Source: an uncultured Rubritalea sp.
Lineage (GTDB): Bacteria > Verrucomicrobiota > Verrucomicrobiia > Verrucomicrobiales > Akkermansiaceae
Direction of reading: 5' to 3'
DNA length: 44,753 nt
Assembly (NCBI GenBank): GCA_937981665.1
Contig: CALJOJ010000047.1
Coordinates: 1 to 44,753 of the forward strand
Every line of letters starts with the position of its first letter. Position 1 is the stretch's first letter. Shown here in pieces: positions 1-9,202 of this stretch. A program made the position numbers and the translations under genes. The notes below the pieces were generated by a model that saw nothing but the letters and a program-made list of their open reading frames with translations, was not told where the DNA came from and ran no database searches.

Positions 1-53
1 TGTAAGCGTCTTAAAATTGGCCGTCTAGTCAGATTCTGAAATCAGAATAGGCT

Positions 54-381
54 TTGCGGTCTATGATTAATTTATCTTCATCCGCATTAAAAATCCGAGT
101 CATCCTTCCTCCTGTCGATATGCGTAAAAGCTTTGATGGCCTTACTGGAGTCTTACGCGAGTTCAGCATCGCTAATCTTAATGCTCAATTCCTCTACCAT
201 TTTCTAACAAAAGACGCAACCGTGTCAAACTCCTCTACTTTGATCGCACAGGCATTTACGTTGTCGCGAAGAAGCTAGAAGAAGGAACATTCAGTTGGCC
301 TCCAGCAGGCAAAAAAAGAATGAGCAAATCCTACCCCTAGCTCCAGAGGCTCTTCAGCTACTTTTGCTGGAGTCAGCTCTG
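54..381 (+). pseudogene. tnpB: IS66 tnpB (Orf2) remnant, frameshifted
   Basis: The first reading frame, with a likely native start at 63 (MINLSS), contains the IS66 Orf2 signature VDMRKSFDGLTGVLRE. Near 190-203 the frame shifts and the protein continues as [17 protein letters not shown], then [18 protein letters not shown], up to a stop at 340. A second shift would restore LAPEALQLLL, the expected TnpB tail, from about 337. TnpB is an accessory protein of IS66 transposition. With at least one clear frameshift this copy cannot make a normal protein. The second IS66 scrap at 12068-12187 encodes nearly the same [19 protein letters not shown] segment, so both come from one IS family. Confidence 0.8.
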
Positions 382-490
382 TGGGTGGGGTGTGATGGAT
401 GGCTGCTATGACGTATTCTAGATAATCGAGTAGATTGATGTCTGTGGATTTACAGCTTTCTAGGATGATGATAGATTTATCATAGCAGCC
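380..490 (-). pseudogene. possible IS66 transposase (TnpC) C-terminal scrap, inverted
   Basis: On the minus strand, reading down from 490, an open stretch encodes IIILESCKSTDINLLDYLEY followed by VIAAI. This resembles the C-terminal segment of IS66 transposases, where a Y-S-hydrophobic-ETCK-like helix is followed by an N/D-P-x-x-YL-x-x-VL helix. In intact IS66 elements tnpB and tnpC face the same way; here the scrap faces against tnpB, which would need an internal inversion. The match is from memory of the family and is short, so the assignment is tentative. Confidence 0.4.
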
Positions 491-631
491 GAGTGTTGGG
501 AATTTTCAAGAGTTGTCTAGATGCCCAGTTTTATCTCGCTTACAATTAAGACGCTTACGTTTTCCTGATCTTGGAATAATAGTGAGATAAGCAAGCTCTA
601 GCACACAGCTAAAGATAAAATAGTATTAAAG

Positions 632-991
632 CTATTTAGGTATTACTGCAGCTATGACTGAGATCTCTACTAAGAGTTCGCGTCTTGCCATGGCTGATTC
701 TAAGCAGGCTCTTGCTGGTGCATGGCCTTTTGGGACCCATGCGTCCCATACTTCGTTCATGGCTGAGAAGTCTTTCATGTCGCGTAGGTAGACGGTTGCA
801 GAGAGGATGTGCTCGCGATCTGATCCTGCGTCTAACAGGAGCTGGTCTACCTTCTCTAACATCGAAGTGGTTTGTTCCTTAATGTAGGGCTCGGTGACGG
901 TGTCTTTACAGACTTGGCCACAGAGATAGATCGTATCGTTATGGATGACGATACGGCTCATGCGTTGCTTGGTTTCGATACGCTGGATCAT
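632..991 (-). CDS. Rid-family (RidA/YjgF/UK114, YoaB-like) protein
   Basis: This is a 119-residue protein of the Rid superfamily of small trimeric enzymes. Many members deaminate reactive enamine/imine intermediates made by PLP enzymes in the cytosol. The C-terminal half carries the diagnostic WDAW, GHAPARA (with R94 at the place of the substrate-binding arginine) and [10 protein letters not shown] strand (E109). The block [18 protein letters not shown] is closer to E. coli YoaB than to RidA itself, so true RidA activity is not certain. The start at 991 is a plain ATG without a visible Shine-Dalgarno; Met11 (MSRIVIHND) is an alternative. It lies 28 bp downstream of alaS on the same strand and is probably cotranscribed with it. 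Confidence 0.87.
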   Translation of the reverse strand: MIQRIETKQRMSRIVIHNDTIYLCGQVCKDTVTEPYIKEQTTSMLEKVDQLLLDAGSDREHILSATVYLRDMKDFSAMNEVWDAWVPKGHAPARACLESAMARRELLVEISVIAAVIPK

Positions 992-1019
992 GTTGTTCTA
1001 AATATTTCTGAGGTTCAGC

Positions 1020-3842
1020 TTATGGAAGAAGTAGCTTTGTAACTTCTGTTAGGATTTCATCTGCCTTGTCTCGCTGAGGTGCTGCACCACGTGCCATGTC
1101 TGGCTTGCCGCCGCCTTTACCACCAGCTAGCGGAGCAAGCGTCTGAATGAGTTTTCCAGCCATGAGACCAGCTTCTTGTCCATCAGTACCACTGATAGCA
1201 CCTAGGTGGAGCTTATCTCCATCATCGACGACGAAGAATGCAGTATTTAGAAACTGCTTTTTCTTACAGCCGTTGAGCAGCTCTTGCAGGAGACTTGCTG
1301 GACCTTCGAAGAGCTGGACGATGTTGGTTCCATCTTCTAGGAGTTCAGCTAGTGCTTGGTCTGCCATTTGCGCTGCTGCTGCTGTTTGTGCTTTCTTGAG
1401 TGTTTTATCCGCATTGGTAGTTACCTCTTTCAGCTTCTTGATGTGTGCGAGATAATTGTTATAAGTTGCTTTGATTTGACCGTAGTCCTTAGCTTCGGTG
1501 AGCATCGCTGACATGATGTGCGGGAAGGACGGGACCTCCACTTCATCAGCGCCCAAGGCTGTTAGTTGTTCTTGTAGCTTGGCTAGCTTTACCTTAAGGT
1601 CTTTTTCTTCAGCTGCATATTTCTCTACTTCATCTTGTAGATATGTCCAAGCTGCGTCGCCACAAGCAGCTTCGATACGTCTTACGCCAGATGCGATTGC
1701 GCCTTCTGACTTGATCTTGAAAATACCAATTTCTGAAGTGTTGTCTACATGAGCACCGCCACAGAGTTCCATAGAGTAACCATTGAGTGCTTTGTCTTCA
1801 CCGCCGATCTGAACTACTCTAACAATATCGCCGTATTTATCACCGAAGAACTGGGTGATGTCGCTTCGACCTTTGACATCTGCATGTGGTACCTCTTCCC
1901 ATGAAACGAGTCCATTTTTTGAGATAGCGGTATTCACTTTTTCTTCTACAGCATCTATCTGCTCAGGTGTGAGGGCTGCAGATGAGAAGTCAAAACGTAA
2001 GCGGTCTGGTGTTACTAGTGATCCTTGTTGTGAAGCATCTTCTGAAACAACTTCATGAAGTGCCCAGTGAAGGAGGTGAGTCGCGGAGTGGTGAGACTCA
2101 ATTTTACGTCGCTGTGGGCCGTCAATACTGAGAGTGATGGAGTCACCGATCTTGAGGTCAGCAGCGTCTGATTTACTAACAAGGTGCGCTATTGCATTAC
2201 CTATCTTGATAACTTTAGTTACTGGGAAATCATTGAGTGTTCCGGTGTCGCCTTGCTGGCCACCCATTTCTACGTAGAATGGAGACTTGTCAGTGATGAT
2301 GTAGAGGGTGTCGTCGTCTTCGTGAATCTCAGCAATCTGGACATCACTCATGTCTGTGGTGAAGCCAATAAATTCTGTGCTCTGCTCTGTGGAGATATCG
2401 AGTGCGCGGACGATGGTCTTTTCTTTACCACCATCACCTCGTTTTTTCTGCTCAGTCATGAGCTGGTCAAAGCGCTCCATGTCGAGGCCGATCGCATTTT
2501 GTTGACAGAGGATTTCTGTAAGATCAATAGGGAATCCAAATGTGTCATAGAGCTGAAATGCGAAGTCACCAGATAATTTCTCTTTGGTATTCGCTAGTTC
2601 TTTATCGAAACGTGTGAGTCCACGAGCGAGTGTTCTGTTAAATGATTCTTCTTCGGTCTTAAGTGTCATCTTGATGTTCTCCGCGCGGTCTTTGACCTCT
2701 GGGAAGACTGTGCCAAATTCTGCCACGAGTGTGTCTACTAGTTCAGGTAAGAAACACTTGTCTCCCATGAGTCCAAGTGTGCGAGCGTAGTTGACTGCAC
2801 GGCGGAGGATACGGCGTAGAACGTAGTTTCTGCCAGTATTTCCTGGAAGGATGCCGTCTGCAATAGAGAGAGAAAGTGTACGGATGTGATCAGCTATCAC
2901 ACGGAAGGCGATGGCTTCCTTCATCTCATCATTGAGTGATGACTTATCTACATCTACACTGTCTGGATAGATGTCCTGGTACGTTTTTCCTGAGAGTTCT
3001 TCAAGCTTCTTGAAGATAGGTGTGAAGACGTCTGTCGCGTAGTTGGTAGGCTTGATAGAGAAGTCTTTGAAGTGATTCGTCCCTTGAATGATGTTCACTG
3101 CTCGCTCGAATCCCATTCCTGTATCCACGTGCTTGGCAGGTAGGTCACGGTAGGTTCCATCAGCCTCGGCATTGTACTGAATGAAAACGAGATTCCAAAG
3201 CTCGATGCATAGATCTGAGTCTTTGTTCACGAGTTCACCTTTCGTCTCACCGTTGGGAGTTAGGTCAAGGTGAAGTTCTGAGCATGGTCCACAAGGACCA
3301 GTATCGCCCATTTTCCAGAAGTTGTCTGCTACGTTACCGTTGACGATCTGGACTGCTGGGTCGAGCCCTGCCTTGGTGAAGAGCTTCGCCCATAGGTCAT
3401 AGGCTTCTTGGTCAAATATTGATGGATCACCAGCTGCGGTGTCCGGCTTATACACTGTCGCATAGAGTCTCTCAGCAGGGAAGCCCCAGCGCTCTACGAG
3501 GAGTTCCCATGCCCAGTTGATAGCTTCTTCTTTGAAATAATCGCCGAATGACCAGTTACCTAACATCTCGAACATGGTGTGGTGGTAGGTGTCATAGCCG
3601 ACATCATCGAGGTCGTTATGCTTACCGCCAGCACGCACACATTTCTGAGTATCAGCGGCACGTGGAGGTGAGTAAGGAGCCTTTTCTGTACCTAGGAAAT
3701 AAGGAACAAATTGGTTCATGCCCGCATTGGTGAAGAGTAGTCCAGGTGACTGCGGCATGATAGACGCAGAGGGCACGATAGTGTGGGATTTCTCTTTGAA
3801 AAAATCAAGGAAGCTTTGGCGGATTTCAGATGCGGTCATCAT
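1020..3842 (-). CDS. alaS: alanyl-tRNA synthetase
   Basis: Class II alanyl-tRNA synthetase charges tRNA-Ala with alanine in the cytosol and edits mischarged serine and glycine. The N-terminus (MTASEIRQSFLDFFKEKSH, then SASIMP..PGLLFTNAGMNQF) is the canonical AlaS catalytic start. The editing domain shows the zinc-binding HSATHLLHW motif near residue 585 and CGGAHV near 694. The C-Ala tail has GGKGGGKPDMARGA near 914. Its 940 residues are somewhat longer than the usual 870-880 of E. coli-type enzymes but complete at both ends. Two adjacent ATGs (3842 and 3839) are possible starts; no Shine-Dalgarno is visible. The Rid-family gene follows 28 bp downstream; the 168 bp upstream, to the carboxyltransferase gene, holds no gene. 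Confidence 0.97.
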   Translation of the reverse strand: MMTASEIRQSFLDFFKEKSHTIVPSASIMPQSPGLLFTNAGMNQFVPYFLGTEKAPYSPPRAADTQKCVRAGGKHNDLDDVGYDTYHHTMFEMLGNWSFGDYFKEEAINWAWELLVERWGFPAERLYATVYKPDTAAGDPSIFDQEAYDLWAKLFTKAGLDPAVQIVNGNVADNFWKMGDTGPCGPCSELHLDLTPNGETKGELVNKDSDLCIELWNLVFIQYNAEADGTYRDLPAKHVDTGMGFERAVNIIQGTNHFKDFSIKPTNYATDVFTPIFKKLEELSGKTYQDIYPDSVDVDKSSLNDEMKEAIAFRVIADHIRTLSLSIADGILPGNTGRNYVLRRILRRAVNYARTLGLMGDKCFLPELVDTLVAEFGTVFPEVKDRAENIKMTLKTEEESFNRTLARGLTRFDKELANTKEKLSGDFAFQLYDTFGFPIDLTEILCQQNAIGLDMERFDQLMTEQKKRGDGGKEKTIVRALDISTEQSTEFIGFTTDMSDVQIAEIHEDDDTLYIITDKSPFYVEMGGQQGDTGTLNDFPVTKVIKIGNAIAHLVSKSDAADLKIGDSITLSIDGPQRRKIESHHSATHLLHWALHEVVSEDASQQGSLVTPDRLRFDFSSAALTPEQIDAVEEKVNTAISKNGLVSWEEVPHADVKGRSDITQFFGDKYGDIVRVVQIGGEDKALNGYSMELCGGAHVDNTSEIGIFKIKSEGAIASGVRRIEAACGDAAWTYLQDEVEKYAAEEKDLKVKLAKLQEQLTALGADEVEVPSFPHIMSAMLTEAKDYGQIKATYNNYLAHIKKLKEVTTNADKTLKKAQTAAAAQMADQALAELLEDGTNIVQLFEGPASLLQELLNGCKKKQFLNTAFFVVDDGDKLHLGAISGTDGQEAGLMAGKLIQTLAPLAGGKGGGKPDMARGAAPQRDKADEILTEVTKLLLP

Positions 3843-4010
3843 GGTAGAAATTTGTTAGAAAAAAATGTGTAGTGTGACCAAACTGAAGGATCAGTGATCA
3901 CAGGTGGTTGATATGTAGTCAGCGAGATAGGCTAAGATGTAGGCTTAGTAAAGAAATTATGAGGGTTAGAGATTTCGATTCTAATGCATTTACTGAGCAT
4001 GCTAGTGAGC

Positions 4011-6245
4011 TTACTTTCTCCAGTTCTCTAGTCTTCTCTCTAGATCTGACTCTAAGCGGAGACGTTTGCCACGGAGGCTTTGTCTGACGCGCTTTTGCCA
4101 CGGTGTGTGCTGGTCCTCATCGTCTTGTCTGGTGAGGAACTCATGGATGTCATCCATGTGGAGGCTACGGTCAGCGTAGAGGCTTGGATTAGTAGCGTGC
4201 TTAGCGACGTCGTTAGCAAAGGAATTGATGAGTGCTAGGCTACTGAATAGCTCGGCGATGGTGATGGTTGTGAATGTATCCTGTGCGCTGTTTATTGCGT
4301 CGCTCTGCTTATTCTTGGGTCTTAGGTCGAGCTGTGAAAGGCTATCACTGACGTATTGTGCAGCTTGATTTAGCTCAGCTGAGATGTGTGAGGATGAGCA
4401 TAGTAGGGACAGGTGGTTACTGAGTCTAGTTACCTTTTCCCAGATGCTGAGATCTCCGTAGATGTCAAATAGGTGACTACATTGAAGTGCGCCAACGCTA
4501 CTGAGAGGGAGGTTGACAATGTCCTTAGCTGCTAGCTGCTTGTTAAATGCAAACATGGATCTCATGTAGCAGAGTAGTGGCTGCATGAGGAACTCGTAGC
4601 CAGGGAATGTGCTGCCACGACCGTCTATCTTAGAATTTTCTGAACGCGTAAGGTAGGTCACGACCGCATTATGGATTGGGTCTGTGGAGGCTTGGGAAGC
4701 AAATGGCTTAAGGGCGTAAAGAATGGAGAGCTGGTCAAAACTGGCGAACGAGAGGACTGCGGCACCTAGCTTCTGGATGAGTTTCCATGCTTGCTGCTGG
4801 GCTTCTCTGAGGTCATCGCCAGTGGAGTTTTCCGATGCGTGGGTGGTGGTTGCTTTGAGCTGGGTGGAGTTGTTAGACTCGAAGAATGTGATGATATCTG
4901 AAGCTGGTGCGTGGTGTTTCACGTCTGCTGAGTAGGACTTAAGCTCACCGTAGTAACCTAAGATCAGCTTAGTGAATCTAGTGTCCGGGTTTGGTTGGCT
5001 GTTGCTATTTAAATAACGTCCAGCGAGAGTGCCCGCGTATGGATCTGCCCCAAAGGCTAAATTGGCAATCGCTTGTTTACAGCAAATGTCAGCAGTAGGT
5101 GTGACTAGTAGCGGTAAGTTAGCATCGATGCAGACCTGCTTGAGCTCTTGGATGAAGAGGCCGATGATGGTGGCAAATTTTTCTAAGTTAGTATCATCTT
5201 TAGTGTGTGACGATGCTTTGTGTTTCGCCCTGATAGTAGCCTCTTGCTGGCTGAGGTCACGGATGACGAATGGCATGGCTCCTCCTGGTACACCGGCTGC
5301 GCAGAGTTGCTGCTTGAGGATTTCTGGGATCTGTTGATCCTTACGCTCGATGTTCGCTGGCCAGATTTTAGTGATGCTGTCTTGAAGTTTAGCATAGTTC
5401 TCACAGTTATCTGTTAGATCTGGAGCTATTCTAGAGAGTGAGTGATGAGATGAGCCACCTGAGAGAGTCCCCTCTGTGGTCTCGATGTTACTGACTCCAT
5501 GCTTGAGTGCTTCTTGCATCGCTCCGAGTGAATTTTCATCATGAGTGGAGTGAATGTGCAGGCTGAGTGGTATGTTCTTAGGTGTTAGTTTTTCTAACAG
5601 CACAGGCACGAGCTTGGAGACACGTTCCGCAGTGAGCTGACCTGACATGTCCTTTATGGCGATCGCATTATAGCCTTCAGCGATGAGAGCATCTGCGTAG
5701 CTTAGGTAGTAGTCATCAGAATAACGTTCTGGGAAATCTGCGTAATGAGTAAAGCAGAGAGCTCCTTCTAACATAATGTTATTCTGCTGCGCTTTGATGC
5801 TGTCTGGAAGCTTGAGATTATCAATGTCATTGAGCGCATCAAAGAAGCGGATCTTATCTATTCCGCACTTGATAAATTCCTGAAGAGTTTTCTCGATGAG
5901 GTCTTTGTCGTAATGCCTGAAGCCGAGAGCATTGGCTCCACGGAAGAGCATCTGGAGCTTGAAGTCATCTCTTAGAGTGCCGCCGCCGTATTCCATAGAA
6001 TGGCTCACTGCATTTAGGATGGTGAATGGATTAAAGCCGCGGTTGATAGCAATCTGGAAGCTCTGTCCACCGGAAAGCTCTGCACCTTTGAAGCCTGCTT
6101 TATAAGATGCGGCGATGACTTTAGAGAGCTTTACGGGGTCAAATATCCAGTCTTCTTGAGCGAGTGTGGACTGCTGGCCATCACGCAAGGTGAGGTTTAC
6201 GAAGTTTGGTAAAGTGGACGGACTGGATGGATTTTCAACTGACAT
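4011..6245 (-). CDS. pyruvate carboxylase/oxaloacetate decarboxylase-type carboxyltransferase domain protein (no biotin domain)
   Basis: This 744-residue protein has a TIM-barrel carboxyltransferase domain like pyruvate carboxylase subunit B or OadA. It has LTLRDGQQS near residue 19, MLFRGANALGFRHY, the substrate-site IRFFDALND, IKDMSG near 198 (the lysine that is carboxylated in the family) and the metal-binding HIH near 229. In the family the barrel ends with SGGTSQP or SGMTSQP, whose threonine relays a proton; here it is SGGSSHH. About 260 C-terminal residues follow, but no biotinyl-lysine MKM motif is present and no biotin carboxylase is seen in the window. It would need a separate biotin carrier or act on another substrate. 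The start is the ATG at 6245. It is 75 bp downstream of the parvulin gene. Confidence 0.8.
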   Translation of the reverse strand: MSVENPSSPSTLPNFVNLTLRDGQQSTLAQEDWIFDPVKLSKVIAASYKAGFKGAELSGGQSFQIAINRGFNPFTILNAVSHSMEYGGGTLRDDFKLQMLFRGANALGFRHYDKDLIEKTLQEFIKCGIDKIRFFDALNDIDNLKLPDSIKAQQNNIMLEGALCFTHYADFPERYSDDYYLSYADALIAEGYNAIAIKDMSGQLTAERVSKLVPVLLEKLTPKNIPLSLHIHSTHDENSLGAMQEALKHGVSNIETTEGTLSGGSSHHSLSRIAPDLTDNCENYAKLQDSITKIWPANIERKDQQIPEILKQQLCAAGVPGGAMPFVIRDLSQQEATIRAKHKASSHTKDDTNLEKFATIIGLFIQELKQVCIDANLPLLVTPTADICCKQAIANLAFGADPYAGTLAGRYLNSNSQPNPDTRFTKLILGYYGELKSYSADVKHHAPASDIITFFESNNSTQLKATTTHASENSTGDDLREAQQQAWKLIQKLGAAVLSFASFDQLSILYALKPFASQASTDPIHNAVVTYLTRSENSKIDGRGSTFPGYEFLMQPLLCYMRSMFAFNKQLAAKDIVNLPLSSVGALQCSHLFDIYGDLSIWEKVTRLSNHLSLLCSSSHISAELNQAAQYVSDSLSQLDLRPKNKQSDAINSAQDTFTTITIAELFSSLALINSFANDVAKHATNPSLYADRSLHMDDIHEFLTRQDDEDQHTPWQKRVRQSLRGKRLRLESDLERRLENWRK

Positions 6246-6320
6246 ATCTGGCGAAATTATAGAGCCATTTGTGCTGTGAGTAAAGAATATAGCGATAGCT
6301 GAGATACCTCACTGGTGGGC

Positions 6321-7415
6321 TTAGTTAGTCCAGTCACTCGCCATGATGGTCCAGTTAGTCTTGATGACATCACCGTGCTGCTTACGCAGGTTGATACGGT
6401 AGGTTTCTACTGTTTCATTACGACGAATAGTCTCAATAGCAACAATGATTTCTGGCTTCATTTCCTCGTAACTACGGATCGTCGCAGACTTCTTTTCTAA
6501 GACGTTGATAAGGTGCCATCCTAGCTTGGTTTCAATAATTTTAGGAGTGTTGAGCTCACTGGAGAAGCAAGCTTCGGTAAAGTCAGTGGCGATGCGGTCT
6601 TTACGGATCCATCCGAGGTGGCCTTCGTTATTTTTACTGCGTTCGTCTGCGCTGTATTCTGCTGCTAAGCTAGCCCAAGTGGCATCGCCGTCAGTTTGGA
6701 GGCTTTCTAGACAATGTTCTAATTTACTCTTAGCGTATTCTTCTTTCGCTGCTTCCGTTTGCCCTGGAGCGGGGATTTTGGCGATGAATATGTGCTGGAC
6801 CTTGACGCGCTCAGGAGTAGCGGCTTCTTCTTTGTAGTCTGCGTACCATTGCTCAGCTTCCTCATCACTGACCGCGATTCCTGGCTGGATCTTGCTGAGG
6901 ATGTATTTATCCTGTTGTAGCTTGGCAGCTAGGCGGAACCTGAGTTCTTTCTCCCCTTTAAATCCATAAGCTTTGAGTTTCTTACTCATGTCTTGGGTAG
7001 AGGTGAAGCGGCTAGCGAAGCGTTCTACAGCAGCATCTATCTCTTGCTCGCTGACGGGATAGTCATCGGCATTTAGACGCACTTTTTCACGTAAAACGTA
7101 CTGGTCCTGAATGTCTCTTAGAGCGAGGGCTCGGAGATAGGTGCGCCGCTCATCTTGTATGCCTTCACGTGATTTACCTCTAGACCAGAGAGCCTGATCT
7201 ACAGCAAAGTCTACTTGGCTGAGGTAGATGGGACGGTTAAAGACACGAGCTACGACACCGCGTTCGGTATCGGCTTTCAGGGCAACTTCATTGTTGCGGA
7301 GCTTTTCCGCCATGTCATGAACTGGCCCTTTAAAAAAGAGCAAATCTAAGAAAATGTAGAGCATGAGGGCTGACCAGAGGCCGAGTCTCCATACAAATTT
7401 CTTAGAAATGCCCAT
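6321..7415 (-). CDS. membrane-anchored parvulin-type peptidyl-prolyl isomerase
   Basis: A protein of 364 residues with one N-terminal membrane segment (about 9-30, WRLGLWSALMLYIFLDLLFF), a SurA/PrsA-like helical chaperone region (about 50-190) and a PpiC/parvulin domain (about 200-310). The domain shows VQHIFIAKIP, a Y-S-D-stretch (AAEYSADERSKNNEGHLGWI) and LGWHLINVLEKK, typical of rotamase-family folding factors acting on exported proteins. The anchor puts the isomerase domain outside the cytoplasmic membrane. It starts 15 bp downstream of the glnB stop, so it is probably read from the glnB promoter; no terminator is visible between them. The client proteins are unknown. Confidence 0.88.
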   Translation of the reverse strand: MGISKKFVWRLGLWSALMLYIFLDLLFFKGPVHDMAEKLRNNEVALKADTERGVVARVFNRPIYLSQVDFAVDQALWSRGKSREGIQDERRTYLRALALRDIQDQYVLREKVRLNADDYPVSEQEIDAAVERFASRFTSTQDMSKKLKAYGFKGEKELRFRLAAKLQQDKYILSKIQPGIAVSDEEAEQWYADYKEEAATPERVKVQHIFIAKIPAPGQTEAAKEEYAKSKLEHCLESLQTDGDATWASLAAEYSADERSKNNEGHLGWIRKDRIATDFTEACFSSELNTPKIIETKLGWHLINVLEKKSATIRSYEEMKPEIIVAIETIRRNETVETYRINLRKQHGDVIKTNWTIMASDWTN

Positions 7416-7430
7416 TGAGCGGAATAGAAC

Positions 7431-7859
<429 letters not shown>

Positions 7860-7960
7860 CTATCAGCTACTTACTCTGGTTGGCAAGTAAGTATAGAAAT
7901 TTATTTAAATTTAGTTAATAATTACTGGCTTTCTTATTGTTGTAGTTACATATTTACCTC

Positions 7961-8215
7961 ATGTTAGAGGAAGATGACTTAGTGAATAATCTCGTGCCAG
8001 CGATCAGAGAACAGCTGGAATCGAAGGAGACTCCTTTTGTAAAAAAAACCATGGATCGGCTTCTCAAGGCTGAAGTGGAAGAAGGGGAGGCTGAAATGAT
8101 GATGGCTCTCTGTCTCGCGGATGAGTCTAACAGAATGTTTATCGATAAGCGTGAATTTGATCTGAAACGTTACCAAGAATTACTCGAGCTACTTCCAGAA
8201 TTACCTGAGGGTTAA
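7961..8215 (+). CDS. small acidic hypothetical protein
   Basis: An 84-residue ORF that fits between two minus-strand genes and is transcribed divergently from glnB. The product is strongly acidic, rich in Glu, Leu and Met, and predicted mostly helical (for example LLKAEVEEGEAEMMMALCLA and RYQELLELLPELPEG). There is no signal peptide, membrane segment or motif I recognise. The start ATG at 7961 is 182 bp from the glnB start and has no Shine-Dalgarno. Its stop falls 12 bp before the convergent end of the amidohydrolase gene. The reading is supported by its fit to the gap and its clean composition, not by homology. Confidence 0.6.
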   Translation: MLEEDDLVNNLVPAIREQLESKETPFVKKTMDRLLKAEVEEGEAEMMMALCLADESNRMFIDKREFDLKRYQELLELLPELPEG

Positions 8216-8227
8216 TTTTTTATAGTG

Positions 8228-9073
8228 TTAGCTAATTTTCACACTATATATACGCTCTGCATTCTGGTGGAATAGCTTGCGTTGCTCATCTTCGTTAAGA
8301 CAGGAAAAATATTGTCTTACCTTAGTGAGCCAAGTCGGGACATCTTTTGAGAGATTGCAGACTGGCCAGTCTGAGCCGACGAGCACTCTATCGACACTGA
8401 AGAGCTCCAGTGTCGTATCTAGCCACGGGTTCAGCGTGTCTACATCAGCTTCTTTAGAGAGAGATGCGATGATGCCTGAGATCTTACATACCACGTTAGG
8501 TAGCTGTGCGATGCTCTGCAGTGAGTTTTTCCAGAGTGCAAAATTTTCCTGATCCAGAGTGGGGCCGCCACAGTGATCTAGTACGAACTGTGTCTCCGGA
8601 CAGCTCTGGATGAGCTTGCAGATGACGTCGTGTTGTGACTGATTGATACAGAGATCAAATGGTAGATTACGCTGCGCGAGCGACTGGATATTTTTTCTAA
8701 ATCTACTGCCTTGAGCTAGCTCATCTGGCATGACGTGAAGTACCCGTCTCAGTCCGCAGACCTTCTGGGTGAGGCTCTCTTCTAGCAGTGCTTCGAAATT
8801 ATCTGCTTCTGGTCGGCAGGCTGCGATGACCCCTAGGATCTTGTTGTTATCAGCTCTTGCTAACTCGGAGAAAAATTTAGCTTCAGCGGAAATCTGATTT
8901 TCTGGGACATCGACCTCCATGAAGATAGTGCCGGCGATGCCGTGATCCTGGGTCAGTTCCTCATAGTCTTCAATAGTGAAGTCAGCTTGTAGTGCGGGGA
9001 AGTCTGCACACCATTGATAGTTAAAGTGCTTCGGGTAAAGAAGGTGGAGATGGGTGTCGAGTATTGGGATCAT
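8228..9073 (-). CDS. TIM-barrel amidohydrolase family protein (COG3618/amidohydrolase_2)
   Basis: A 281-residue metal-dependent hydrolase of the amidohydrolase_2 family, which includes lactonases such as L-fuconolactonase and dicarboxylate lactonases. The N-terminal metal motif is DTHLHLL (H8, H10). FVLDHCGGP and VVCKISG lie in the middle, and VLVGSDWPVCN near the C-terminus supplies the catalytic Asp. All are in the family order and the length is typical. The substrate cannot be told from the sequence, and no sugar catabolic neighbours are present. The start ATG at 9073 has no Shine-Dalgarno. It is divergent from the rsmA-nudix gene across 129 bp, in which I see no clear promoter. Confidence 0.87.
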   Translation of the reverse strand: MIPILDTHLHLLYPKHFNYQWCADFPALQADFTIEDYEELTQDHGIAGTIFMEVDVPENQISAEAKFFSELARADNNKILGVIAACRPEADNFEALLEESLTQKVCGLRRVLHVMPDELAQGSRFRKNIQSLAQRNLPFDLCINQSQHDVICKLIQSCPETQFVLDHCGGPTLDQENFALWKNSLQSIAQLPNVVCKISGIIASLSKEADVDTLNPWLDTTLELFSVDRVLVGSDWPVCNLSKDVPTWLTKVRQYFSCLNEDEQRKLFHQNAERIYSVKIS

Positions 9074-9202
9074 TTGGGCTTAGGTGATTATGATATGGTT
9101 GTAGCTTGTGTTTGAAAAATAGAGCGAGTGACAGTTCTTTTCAAGAATGAAGCGTGATAAATGTTTGACCATAACATCGAGTAGAGGTTTGATACGTGAG
9201 TA

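Larger units (their letters stand above)
2..558. mobile_element. decayed IS66-family element with both terminal inverted repeats
   Basis: The left end begins GTAAGCGTCTTAAAATTGG at position 2. The right end, read from 558 on the minus strand, is GTAAGCGTCTTAATTG, giving about 13 matching terminal bases. GTAAGCG is the characteristic IS66 terminus. Inside are a frameshifted tnpB on the plus strand (54 to about 381) and what looks like a tnpC C-terminal scrap on the minus strand (about 380-490). At about 557 bp it is far too short to be autonomous, since full IS66 elements exceed 2 kb, so it is a deletion derivative. The left target duplication lies outside the window. This accounts for the gene-free stretch 1-631; nothing further is seen in 559-631. 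Confidence 0.8.

Noticed and set aside
3919-4101. 60-residue minus-strand ORF overlapping the end of the carboxyltransferase gene
   Set aside because: Mostly inside the 744-residue gene in another frame, basic low-complexity product, no independent start signal.
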